Source of the DNA: CAYXDO01 sp964463485
Lineage (GTDB): Bacteria; Myxococcota; Kuafuiibacteriia; Kuafuiibacteriales; Kuafuiibacteriaceae
Assembly: GCA_964463485.1 (NCBI GenBank)
Contig: CAYXDO010000038.1
Coordinates: 1 to 64,000, forward strand
Length of the DNA: 64,000 bases
Direction of reading: 5' to 3'
Position numbers and translations under genes: made by a program. Positions within the stretch are counted from its first letter, which is position 1; the number at the start of each line of letters is the position of its first letter. Below, in pieces: positions 24,259 to 32,588 of this stretch. The notes under the pieces were generated by a model, which was given only the letters and a program-made list of their open reading frames with translations, was not told the origin of the DNA and did no database searches.

Positions 24259-25707
24259 ATGCTCGGACGCACCGCGCTGTGGCTCCTCACGGGTTGTTCG
24301 CTCTCGTGCCAAGCCGAGAGCCGTGTGATCGCACTTCCGGAGCTCGGTGGGGTCGCAGCGCACTGGGCACGGGTAGCAGAAGGCGTAGTGGTCGAAGTCT
24401 CGAGCCTGCACGAACGCGACGTCACGCGCATCGAGACCGCCGACGACGAGGAGATTTTCTTGGTGGCCCTCGATCCCTCCGGGTTGCCGCGTCATTTCGC
24501 GTTGGACCTCGAACGGCAGGGCCAGATTGAGCTCTTCGATGGAGATGTAGCGGCCTGCCCGGACGGACGGGTTGTCGGTCCGTTTTCGCGGGAGGCCCAT
24601 CTGCCTCCGCTTGCTTTCGAGCTTTGGAGGCTCGCCGCCGACGCGGACGCGTTCGCGCAGGTGGACCGAGCGCTGGCGCCCTCGTGGTTGAGCTCGTTGG
24701 TGCTCAGGTTTCCGGTTACCGGCCATTGCGGCGCGGGCCTCGACGGTCCAATGGAAGCAGAGTTTGGCGCGCGAGGAATCGACCTGATCCGAGCAAAGTA
24801 CGTCGAGCCAGATTTGGTGGTCGCGACTGATCTCGGGCCGCGACTGTTCGTTCTTCGTCGCGGACAGGACACGCCCGTTTCCACCGCGACAGTCGGCGCG
24901 GCCATCACCGATCTGGCGGTCGCGCGAGCGGTGCCCGGCGGTCCGATCGTCTTGACGACTCACCTAGATGGCACGATCCAGCGGCGGCGGCTCGTGTCGG
25001 ACGCGCTCGAGCTCATCGACGTCGTTCGAGCGGGCCCCGCGCTCATGCGAAGCGTTGCGATCTCCGAGTCAGGAGAGGTGCTCGCTGCGGGAGACGCCGG
25101 GATAGTCGGATACGCCGCTGCCGGTGACTCCGCCTTTGCCTTTTCCCAACTCGACGGCGCACCAGGATTGAACCGCATCGCTTTTGGTGAGCTGCAGCTT
25201 CCCCACGTCGTAGCCCTCGCGGGGGGGGCGGTCGCGATGGGAGACGTTCGGACCGGTGAGTTCGAGGTTACTCAGCCGACGACACGAACCGCGGTACAAA
25301 TCCTTCGTGTCCCATTTCCCAACGGGCGCTCCGAAGTTTGGCTCGTCGATACTCTCGGGGCCGTTTTTCGTTGGTCGAACGGTGTCTGGAGCAGCGTGAC
25401 GGTCACGCTGCCTCCTGAAGCCATCGCGTGCTCGGTGAGGGGTGAGCCGAACGAGTGCGGAGTTCCGAACCTCGAGCAGACCATGACGACGATCCTCCCT
25501 GTCTCGGTGGATCCGCCCGTCCTGGTGGCTGGGTTCTTGGGGTGTAACGGGCTCGTGAGTTTCAATCCGGAGGCTCCCTGTACAGGATGGCTCGGAGCGC
25601 CGCGAGCGATCAGCCCGATCGAGAACGTGCGCGACTCGGATCGTGTCGATCGGCTCCTGTTGTTTTCGACCTCCGCGGGGGGCCTTTACGAGGTGCAGGT
25701 CCCCTGA
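24259..25707 (+). CDS. Propeller-like surface lipoprotein (member B)
   Basis: A 482-residue lipoprotein with a signal ending LLTGCSLSC. It has an N-terminal beta domain of about 150 residues, then a Cys (VTGHCGAGL) and a series of short beta units (LFVLRRG, LTTHLDGTIQRRR, SVAISESGEVLAAGDAGIVGY), consistent with a propeller. Near the end come Cys pairs (ACSVRGEPNECG, GCNGLVSF). It has no catalytic motif. It belongs by layout with the genes at 8931, 25740 and 29761. It converges on member C across a 32-base gap. Confidence 0.7.
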   Translation: MLGRTALWLLTGCSLSCQAESRVIALPELGGVAAHWARVAEGVVVEVSSLHERDVTRIETADDEEIFLVALDPSGLPRHFALDLERQGQIELFDGDVAACPDGRVVGPFSREAHLPPLAFELWRLAADADAFAQVDRALAPSWLSSLVLRFPVTGHCGAGLDGPMEAEFGARGIDLIRAKYVEPDLVVATDLGPRLFVLRRGQDTPVSTATVGAAITDLAVARAVPGGPIVLTTHLDGTIQRRRLVSDALELIDVVRAGPALMRSVAISESGEVLAAGDAGIVGYAAAGDSAFAFSQLDGAPGLNRIAFGELQLPHVVALAGGAVAMGDVRTGEFEVTQPTTRTAVQILRVPFPNGRSEVWLVDTLGAVFRWSNGVWSSVTVTLPPEAIACSVRGEPNECGVPNLEQTMTTILPVSVDPPVLVAGFLGCNGLVSFNPEAPCTGWLGAPRAISPIENVRDSDRVDRLLLFSTSAGGLYEVQVP

Positions 25708-25710
25708 TCG

Positions 25711-25729
25711 CCGTGGGACCACGCCACGG
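25711..25729. terminator. Stem-loop between convergent genes
   Basis: CCGTGG and CCACGG form a 6-base stem around a 7-base loop in the 32-base gap between the convergent genes ending at 25707 and 25740. There is no T run. It is possibly a weak bidirectional terminator. Confidence 0.35.
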
Positions 25730-25739
25730 GCGGATGACT

Positions 25740-27179
25740 TCACTCGGCGGTGGATTCTCCACACGGTCCGCGGAATTTTGCGCTGATCCGTGAAATTTCC
25801 ATACGAAGCCCGAAGCTCTCGAGCTTGTACATCGAGATGAAGGTCCGGTCGTCGAGCGGAGTCACTGCCTGAATGAAGGGCGTGAGTGCGACTTCCGCCG
25901 GGCAGTACCCGAGCTCGGGCTCGTACAACACGTAGGATGGGCCGAACAAGGCGAGTCTCCCGAGCAACATTCCGGTCGGACCAAGCGCATGGAATTGGTC
26001 GAAGGCCAGCAACCTCGCGCTCCGATCGTTCAACTCGTCTCGCCCCAGACCATCGATCGGGACCCACGTGTCGGCCTCCCAACGAGCGACGACGAGTCCT
26101 TTGTCCCGGGAGGAGCCGGACGCAAACGTCCCTCTACCCTCGATCGTCGCGACGCCGTATGGCCTCCCTGGAAAGGCGACGATTTGGGGTCGACCGTTTC
26201 CCGCGCGCACGATCTGACTGGTGAGCTCGGGGCCGGGCACGATCGCCATGACGTCCGACGGGCCCAACCACGCGATGCCTGGAGTCATCCCCTCAGCGAA
26301 GGACTGATCTCGGAGGAGCTCCAAATCAGGTTCGATGGCATAGACCACCGACCACTCGGTCCCGTCAAAGCGCTCCACGGTGCCCGCGTCGGTGACTGCG
26401 AACAGCTCGAAGTCCGCCGGCTCCTTCGACGCGACCAGGCCGAGAGTAAATTTCGAGGACGTTGAGGTTCGGACGTCCACGAATTCGAACGTCTCGCCCA
26501 GCCGCCCGTGCGCGAGCGCTCCGTCCTTTCTCGCCAGCCAAACTTCGTCCCCTCGCCCGGCCGCGGCAGCCCAAGGACCGTTGGACGCATCGATGGGTTG
26601 TAGCTCGGGCTCGGTCTTTCCAACCCAGCCCACTTGCCACGACGTTCTGCGCTGGTCGGAGGTGCCGACGACGACCCGCCCGGGGCTCACCGCCGACGCG
26701 AAAGCGCTGAACGCGTCGACCCGTCCAAGCGGTTCGATTTCGAGCTCATGCGCCGTCTCGCGGCAACGTGCCCTCGGGTCGGCTGGCAAGCGGGCTGACA
26801 GCAACTCATCGGAGTCGCTGATTTCCGCAGGGACCCATGCGGCACCGCCTTCGTCGAGGGCAAGCTTGGTCTTGGGGTGGATCCACACCTCGGCGGTCGG
26901 AGTGTCGAGCAGCTCGATCGGGCCACTGGTGAGTCCGGAGACGTCGAGCGAGCACGGGAGCTCGAGCACGAAGGCCGGCAAGCCATCCTTGGCCGACGAG
27001 CTCTGAAATGGGCTTTCGAGGCGTTCATCTCGGCTGAACGCGTAGATGGGGGCGATGCCCGACGCGTCGAAGAATAAGATTCCGGCGGGGGAGCTCAGGT
27101 CGGGCAGCTCGATCGACGAGGTCGAGTGGCATGCGCCGACGAAGGTCAGGCTCAGCGCCCTGGCTACTCCTCGAGACAT
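25740..27179 (-). CDS. Propeller-like surface lipoprotein (member C)
   Basis: A 479-residue lipoprotein with a signal ending FVGACHS. It has an N-terminal beta domain with a Cys pair (LPCSLDV, ARCRETAH), then repeated beta units (EVWLARKDGALAHGRLG, LFAVTDAGTVERFDGTEW, GIAWLGPSDVMAIV), and a C-terminal Cys pair (LGYCPAEV, GPCGEST). No active-site motif was seen. The layout matches members A, B and D, though sequence identity is low. It follows the small Cys-rich lipoprotein and kinase genes on the minus strand. Confidence 0.7.
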   Translation of the reverse strand: MSRGVARALSLTFVGACHSTSSIELPDLSSPAGILFFDASGIAPIYAFSRDERLESPFQSSSAKDGLPAFVLELPCSLDVSGLTSGPIELLDTPTAEVWIHPKTKLALDEGGAAWVPAEISDSDELLSARLPADPRARCRETAHELEIEPLGRVDAFSAFASAVSPGRVVVGTSDQRRTSWQVGWVGKTEPELQPIDASNGPWAAAAGRGDEVWLARKDGALAHGRLGETFEFVDVRTSTSSKFTLGLVASKEPADFELFAVTDAGTVERFDGTEWSVVYAIEPDLELLRDQSFAEGMTPGIAWLGPSDVMAIVPGPELTSQIVRAGNGRPQIVAFPGRPYGVATIEGRGTFASGSSRDKGLVVARWEADTWVPIDGLGRDELNDRSARLLAFDQFHALGPTGMLLGRLALFGPSYVLYEPELGYCPAEVALTPFIQAVTPLDDRTFISMYKLESFGLRMEISRISAKFRGPCGESTAE

Positions 27180-27267
27180 CCCGGGTCAGGAGTGTAGATC
27201 ATCAAAGCCCGCTTGTCACTCCGCGCAACGCGCTCACGCGCTCAAGGCGATCAACGCGTTCGCCCGT

Positions 27268-27498
27268 TCAACTCACCGAGGCGGTGCGGACGCAGACTCC
27301 GTGTGTGCAGAGTTGGTCCGAGGGGCACTGGTTCGACGCTCCGCAAGTCAGTCGGCATTCTCCTGCTTCCACGCAGACGTACTCGGTGGGGCAGGGGGCA
27401 TCTCGAGAGCACTTCTTGCCCTCGTAATTCGGAGGCTCGAAGCACGCGACGAGCAAGATCCCGGCGAGCAGCGTCGTTCGCAGCGAGTCAGCGACCAC
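27268..27498 (-). CDS. Small Cys-rich lipoprotein
   Basis: A 76-residue protein from a GTG start, with a signal ending LLVACFE. The mature part has eight further Cys residues in units such as CSRDAPCPTEYVCVEAGEC and CPSDQLCTHGVC, like the disulfide-rich segments of larger myxobacterial secreted proteins. It overlaps the end of the kinase gene by 11 bases, so the two are probably co-translated. Confidence 0.65.
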   Translation of the reverse strand: MVADSLRTTLLAGILLVACFEPPNYEGKKCSRDAPCPTEYVCVEAGECRLTCGASNQCPSDQLCTHGVCVRTASVS

Positions 27499-28780
27499 GT
27501 GCGGTCTCGCTCAGAAATTGCGACATTCCTTCGGTCTGGGCAGAAGGTCGCAGGGCGGTGAGGATCCGATAGCTTCGCGCCGCACTCTCGAGGTCCCCGC
27601 TTGCCATGAGCGCGTCGCCGAGTCTTCGATGGGAGTCGGCGTGAGCGGGGTTGAGCTCGGTCGCGCGGGTCAGCGCCTTGACCGCGAGGTCCAACTGACC
27701 TCGACGAAGCGCCTGATCTCCGATCTGGAACGACTCTGAGTGCGACATTTGCAGGAGGCGGTGAGTTTCGAGCGGCTGTTCTTCGACGGTCACTGCCGGC
27801 GCGGACGCGGCGACAGGCCGCGGCTCGTGTGAGCCCGCGCCCGTCTGGGCCCAACCGGCGGCCATTCCGAGCGCCGTACCGCCGACCGCACTCATCAAGG
27901 AGATACGAGGTGATCGCCGGTTTTTTGCGAAGCCAGCGCAGGTCTTGGCGAGCTCGCCCGCCGTCGGTCTTCGATCGGGGTCGTTGGCGAGCAGGCGCTC
28001 GATCAGCGCCCGGTCGTTGGCGCTCGAGGTGGTCGACCAAGTCGGACCCTTCCGAATCGACGCCAAGAGGGCGTTCGTGTCCGCCCCTTCGAAGGGTCGT
28101 CGACCTTCCAGCAGCTCGAACAGGAGCACGCCGAGCGAGAAGATATCCGAGGCCGGAGTTGGCTCTAGATCCAAAAGTCGCTCCGGCGCCATGTACGGCA
28201 GGCTTCCGACGATCCTGCCGAGTTTGGTGAGTCTCGTGAGCGCGCTGCCAAGAGCGATGCCGAAGTCGATCAATACGACGCGACCGTCGTCGCAGCAGAC
28301 GACGTTGGCGGGCTTGATGTCGCGATGCACCACGCCCACGGCGTGGACGCTGCTCAGAGCGGAGGCGAGGCACTCGACGACGAGGAACGACTCCCTGCGG
28401 CTCAGGCGGCCTGCGGACATGCGTTCGAGCAGGGTCCGGCCCTCGAGGCGTTCGGTTGCGAGGAACGCGACGGACTCACCGGTGCTGCCGACCGTCCACC
28501 CGTAATCGAGGAGCCGAAGGACGCTCGAGTGTCGCGCGCGAAGCAGCGTCGCGACTTCGTGAAGAAATCGTCGGCTCCGTTCGTCGATCTCGGCCTCGAT
28601 CAGCTTGAGCGCGAGACGGTCGCCGCCTGGAGTCTCCGCCTCGTAGACGATACCCATCGCCCCGCGCCCGAGGGTCGAGGTGATGCGATAGGGCCCGAGG
28701 GTAAGAAACTCTCCATTCGCGCCATAGCTAGCGGAGACTCGACGCGACGAACCGTCGGCCTCGTTGGGTTGCGCGTTCAA
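27488..28780 (-). CDS. Ser/Thr protein kinase with TPR tail
   Basis: A 430-residue Hanks-type kinase. It has a Gly loop (GRGAMGIVYEAE), Lys in LALKLIEAE, HRDIKPANVV, DFG in VLIDFGIAL and an APERL segment. A weak hydrophobic stretch at about 293-310 (ISLMSAVGGTALGMAAGW) may be a membrane span. The last ~85 residues contain about two TPRs (ALRRGQLDLAVKALTRATELNPAHADSHRRLGDALM and the next). If the span is real, the TPRs lie outside the membrane. It is coupled to the small Cys-rich lipoprotein and divergent from the TPR protein at 28900. Confidence 0.88.
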   Translation of the reverse strand: MNAQPNEADGSSRRVSASYGANGEFLTLGPYRITSTLGRGAMGIVYEAETPGGDRLALKLIEAEIDERSRRFLHEVATLLRARHSSVLRLLDYGWTVGSTGESVAFLATERLEGRTLLERMSAGRLSRRESFLVVECLASALSSVHAVGVVHRDIKPANVVCCDDGRVVLIDFGIALGSALTRLTKLGRIVGSLPYMAPERLLDLEPTPASDIFSLGVLLFELLEGRRPFEGADTNALLASIRKGPTWSTTSSANDRALIERLLANDPDRRPTAGELAKTCAGFAKNRRSPRISLMSAVGGTALGMAAGWAQTGAGSHEPRPVAASAPAVTVEEQPLETHRLLQMSHSESFQIGDQALRRGQLDLAVKALTRATELNPAHADSHRRLGDALMASGDLESAARSYRILTALRPSAQTEGMSQFLSETARGR

Positions 28781-28899
28781 CGGGACGAGTATACCGCGAC
28801 GGAGGCCTGTTGTTTCGCCCTAGATCGCGTGACGCCGCGCGTCCTGAAGTCTTCATCGACCGACGCACTTCGCAGACCAGAACCGAGTACACTGCCAGC

Positions 28900-29757
28900 G
28901 TGCGCGTCGGGATCTCCTATCTCGCGGGATGGCTCTTCCTGGCGGCCGGGCCGGCGACGTCGGTCGCGGAGCCGATTTCTGCCGCTGACGAGGGCATCGC
29001 GCTGTTCGACCGTCGTGATTTCGGAGGGGCTCTGGCCAAGCTGACGAACGCCTTGGCGGACCATCCGAGCGCGGGGCAGGAGGCGCGAATTCGCGTGTAT
29101 ATCGGACTCATTCAGTGGGCGCTCGATGAATCTGCGGACGCTCGTGTATCGTTTTCGCGCGCGATCGAGCTCGATCCGCGCGTGGTTCTTCCTTCGCGGG
29201 TGCCGCAGGACGCCCGCGCACTCTTCGAAGCGCTACGCCCGAAGCCCACGAGATCCTCGCCCGGTCCTTCGGACGTGAAGTCGGCGCGTGATCGAAGGGT
29301 CACGAGCGGAGCAAACGATGCCGAGCGTGGTGAGCGTGGTGAGCGTGGTGAGCGAGGTGAGCGAGGTGAGCGATCGGGGGCCCGACGCCGGGCCGATCGA
29401 GCCTCCACGCCGATCCCAGCGCTGCCGGATTCGTCCGAGGTCGTGGTCGCTACGGCGACGCGGACGGGCGCGCTCGATGGGGCGCCAGACCCCGCCATCC
29501 CTTTGCGGCCGAAGTCAGAGGTGCCTCGAGCCCTCGCCGTCGCGGTCGTCTCGGTGACCTCGGCGACCCTTTTGTTGAGTGCGACATTTGGTGCGCTCTC
29601 GGCGGTCAACGCAGCGGGCGCGCGAGACGAGGCGTGGGCCCGGGACGCTCAGGAGCGATACCGGACGGCGTCGGCTCAGCGGGAGCTCGCGCTTTGGGGT
29701 TTGGGTTTCGCGGCGCTCGGCGTGCTGGCGACCAGCGTTGGGCTCATCGCGGACTGA
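28900..29757 (+). CDS. Exported TPR protein with GER repeats and two membrane spans
   Basis: A 285-residue protein. The GTG at 28900 gives a good signal peptide (VRVGISYLAGWLFLAAGPATSVA); the frame is open upstream but not protein-like. Next is a TPR-like region (about 30-110; ALFDRRDFGGALAKLTNAL, SFSRAIELDPRVVLP). The middle is low-complexity with five Gly-Glu-Arg repeats. The last ~95 residues hold two hydrophobic spans (VVSVTSATLLLSATFGALSAV and LALWGLGFAALGVLATSVGLI). This layout recurs in myxobacterial proteins encoded next to kinases. It lies three bases upstream of member D. Confidence 0.7.
   Translation: MRVGISYLAGWLFLAAGPATSVAEPISAADEGIALFDRRDFGGALAKLTNALADHPSAGQEARIRVYIGLIQWALDESADARVSFSRAIELDPRVVLPSRVPQDARALFEALRPKPTRSSPGPSDVKSARDRRVTSGANDAERGERGERGERGERGERSGARRRADRASTPIPALPDSSEVVVATATRTGALDGAPDPAIPLRPKSEVPRALAVAVVSVTSATLLLSATFGALSAVNAAGARDEAWARDAQERYRTASAQRELALWGLGFAALGVLATSVGLIAD
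29319..29365 (+). repeat. 9-base tandem repeat (GER codons)
   Basis: Five copies of a 9-base unit (GAGCGTGGT/GAGCGAGGT) encoding Gly-Glu-Arg in the TPR protein. Two unit variants are arranged 3+2, suggesting recent slippage expansion. Confidence 0.8.
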
Positions 29758-29760
29758 ACG

Positions 29761-31164
29761 ATGCCCTTGCGAAGGAGAAGCCTTCGGTTGAGTCTGGCCC
29801 AGCTGAGTCTGGCCCTTCTAGCGAGCGTCCTGGGGTGCTCGTCGGAGGCTCGTCGCATGACGCTCGAGCTCCCGGAGCCGGACCACGACGGAGCTGCTCT
29901 CTTGCTCACGCTCGGCCCGGCGCATTTGTCGAAGGCCATGGGTCCGAGCGACACCCTGGAGATCGAACACGAGTCCGACGAGCCTACCGAGCTCGAAGTG
30001 ATGATTTACGACCGTCCGTTGGACACGCTTGGGTACAGGGAGGGGCAGGATCTCGGGGCGAAGGCCGGGGAGCAGCCGCGGCCGTTGCCGAGGCCGGACC
30101 GTACCTATTCAGCGAGGATCGACGAGGAAGGCCCGAGCGGTTGGACTTTCGCCTTGGAGCCGAGCGGTCGAGCCAAGGAGTATGCGTGGGCACCCCAGGA
30201 CTCTTCGTTCTTGTGTACCTGCTTCGGCCGCCGCGCGACGAATGTCGCACTCATCCGATCTGCTTCGGACGCTCGATATGCCATCCCGCTCGACGAGGGC
30301 TCAGTGCTCCTCGGAACGGCGGACGAGGGCTTCGTATTCGGTCCGTCCGACGAGCCCGAGCGGGTCGCCACGTCAACGGCGATCGAGATCACCGCGGGCT
30401 TTCGAACATCGGACGGGCAGCTGTGGTTTGCGAGCGAAGAGGGTGAGCTGTTCAGCGGGACACTCGGCGAGCGAGCCCTTTCCCTAGAGAGAGTGGCCGT
30501 GGCCCCGGTGGCCGACGGGATCGGCTGGATCTCCGGTCGCGGAGCTCGCGACGACTTCGAAATATATGCACTCTCGACGAGCGGGAGGCTGTGGAAATTC
30601 GGGCCGCGCCGGACGGAGGAGCTCGAGGTTGACGGGGAAGGTCTGTTTCCGCCCATGGAGCCGATGAATCGCCGAGCTGGTGTGGCATATTTGGGACCCG
30701 GGTTGGTGGTCGCCGTGGCCTTCAGCTCGCCCGAGGTGGGCGTATATCGAGACGGGAGACTCGAGCGCTCGTCGGTGGAGAGCGCGGGTTTGTCGGTCGG
30801 TCTGACGGCGGTCGCGCGTACGGAACATCTGGGTACGGTGATCGGCACTGCAACGGGCAATTTGCTGAGTGATGTGGGTGGGGAGGGCTTCAAGCTCCTT
30901 GCGAAGGGCGCGAGCGCAGGACCCCATGTCCGAGCGATCTACGAGGCGGGTCCTGGGCACGTGATGTTTGCGGGGTCTCACGGATATTTTTCCGAGTATC
31001 GCCAGGACCTCGATGCGCTCTGCTCGGCTCGGGCGCTCTCCGGCAGCACGGTAACTCTCATTGCGCCGCAAGGCTCGGATCTGCTGCTGGTGGGGGGTGG
31101 CTCTGGAGCGACCGACGGGAGCCTCGTGGTGGTTCGCCTCAGCCCGGTCGCGTGTGAGTTGTAA
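29761..31164 (+). CDS. Propeller-like surface lipoprotein (member D)
   Basis: A 467-residue lipoprotein with a signal ending SVLGCSS. A beta-rich N-terminal domain ends at a Cys motif (SSFLCTCFGRR). It is followed by repeated units (SVLLGTADEGFVFG, GQLWFASEEGELFSG, EIYALSTSGRLWKFG, LGTVIGTATGNLL) that look like propeller blades, and a closing Cys pair (DALCSARAL, SPVACEL). It has no enzyme motif. The gene begins three bases after the TPR gene stop, so the two form an operon. Confidence 0.72.
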   Translation: MPLRRRSLRLSLAQLSLALLASVLGCSSEARRMTLELPEPDHDGAALLLTLGPAHLSKAMGPSDTLEIEHESDEPTELEVMIYDRPLDTLGYREGQDLGAKAGEQPRPLPRPDRTYSARIDEEGPSGWTFALEPSGRAKEYAWAPQDSSFLCTCFGRRATNVALIRSASDARYAIPLDEGSVLLGTADEGFVFGPSDEPERVATSTAIEITAGFRTSDGQLWFASEEGELFSGTLGERALSLERVAVAPVADGIGWISGRGARDDFEIYALSTSGRLWKFGPRRTEELEVDGEGLFPPMEPMNRRAGVAYLGPGLVVAVAFSSPEVGVYRDGRLERSSVESAGLSVGLTAVARTEHLGTVIGTATGNLLSDVGGEGFKLLAKGASAGPHVRAIYEAGPGHVMFAGSHGYFSEYRQDLDALCSARALSGSTVTLIAPQGSDLLLVGGGSGATDGSLVVVRLSPVACEL

Positions 31165-31210
31165 GAGCGGGGTAAGAGTATTGTGAGGGACGGACGCCGA
31201 TAGTCATGAC

Positions 31211-32488
31211 ATGCGTCGAAGATGGGAATTGCTTTCGTGTTCGTGTCTCTCGCTCGTGGCCTGCGGGGGAGAGGAGGTGGAAGAGGAGCTCCTGCTCGAG
31301 TCCGCGGGCGAGATTCAAGCATCGATCCGATGCGAGGAGCGAGAAGAGCGAGCTTATGACCATGGAGCTCTGGCTCCTATACGAGTGGTGAGTGTCGACG
31401 GTCGGCCGGTGGAATTCGAAACGGCGAACGCGTTTTCGGTCATGCGCGACGCGGCAGAGGTCCAAGGGGTCGCGCTTCGGGTCCTCAGTGGATTTCGAAC
31501 GAACGAGCAACAGGCTCAGCTCTACGAGTGTTACCTGAGTTGTAGCTGCAACTCGTGCAACCGAGCGGCCCGCCCCGGGTACAGCAATCATCAAAACGGA
31601 CACGCTCTGGACCTGTATACCAGCGCGGGCGTAGTGAGTTGGTTGAGAGCCAACGGGCACCGCTTCGGATTCAGCGAGACGGTTCGAGGGGAGCCGTGGC
31701 ACTGGGAGTGGTGGGGCGGCGGGCCCGGCGGCGGACCGTGTACGCATGAGCCGCCCCCAGCGCCTCCGACCGGCTGTGGAGTTCTCGGCCCGGGTCAAGC
31801 GATGGGGCCGGGACAAGTCCTCTCGTCGTGCAGCTCGACCTTTCAGCTCGCGATTCAGGCGGATGGGAACGTGGTTCAATACCAGGCGGGCCGGGCGCTC
31901 TGGGCGACGGGGACGGACGGGCGATCGATCGGGACCTTCGTGATGCAGGGAGACGGGAATCTCGTCCTCTATTCATCGACCGGAGAGCCGCTATGGGATT
32001 CCGGTACTCATGGACAACCGGGCGCCTACCTCATCAATCAAGACGACGGGAACGTGGTCGTGTACTCGGCCTATGGCCGGGCGCTCTGGGCGACCGATAC
32101 GGTGCAGAGTTGGAGCGAGGGACCGGCGACGACGGCGCAACCCCCGCCAACCTGCGGCCGGCTTGGATCCGACGCTTCGCTTCGTCCGGGTGAGTTCGTG
32201 CGCTCGTGTAATGGCCGCTATCTGTTCGTTCACCAAGCCGACGGGAACGTCGTACTCTACGACGAGCCCGCCGCGACCCCGCTGTTCCACACCGGTACTC
32301 ACGGGCAGGCAACTCGGGTCCTGGTGATGCAGGGCGACGGGAATCTGGTCCTGTACGGAGCCGGAGCCTTGTGGGACAGCCGGACCCCCGGGAGCTCCGG
32401 TTCCGTTCTGGCGGTCCAAGACGACGGCAACGTAGTGATTTACACACCCGCGGGGCGGCCGATCTGGGCGACTCACACGCAGAGATGA
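31211..32488 (+). CDS. Lipoprotein M15-type peptidase with two bulb-type lectin domains
   Basis: A 425-residue lipoprotein with a short signal and lipobox LVACGG (Cys18). Residues ~60-170 are a D-Ala-D-Ala carboxypeptidase/VanY-type M15 domain with zinc ligands His127 and Asp134 in SNHQNGHALD and His164 in EPWHWEW. The insertion CYLSCSCNSC is Cys-rich. After a Pro linker, two bulb-type (B-type mannose-binding) lectin domains follow, each with repeated QADGNVVxY/QDDGNVVIY and MQGDGNLVLY blades. It is predicted to trim peptidoglycan stems while bound to glycans, either in cell-wall remodelling or against other cells; which is not shown. Confidence 0.88.
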   Translation: MRRRWELLSCSCLSLVACGGEEVEEELLLESAGEIQASIRCEEREERAYDHGALAPIRVVSVDGRPVEFETANAFSVMRDAAEVQGVALRVLSGFRTNEQQAQLYECYLSCSCNSCNRAARPGYSNHQNGHALDLYTSAGVVSWLRANGHRFGFSETVRGEPWHWEWWGGGPGGGPCTHEPPPAPPTGCGVLGPGQAMGPGQVLSSCSSTFQLAIQADGNVVQYQAGRALWATGTDGRSIGTFVMQGDGNLVLYSSTGEPLWDSGTHGQPGAYLINQDDGNVVVYSAYGRALWATDTVQSWSEGPATTAQPPPTCGRLGSDASLRPGEFVRSCNGRYLFVHQADGNVVLYDEPAATPLFHTGTHGQATRVLVMQGDGNLVLYGAGALWDSRTPGSSGSVLAVQDDGNVVIYTPAGRPIWATHTQR

Positions 32489-32588
32489 GATTGGCGCGCA
32501 CCCTGCCACTAAGTTCACGCCGTGTTCCCGCAAATTGTGCGACCTGCCGATTGACTATCGGCCGAGTTACCCCTAGTGCTGAGTACGC

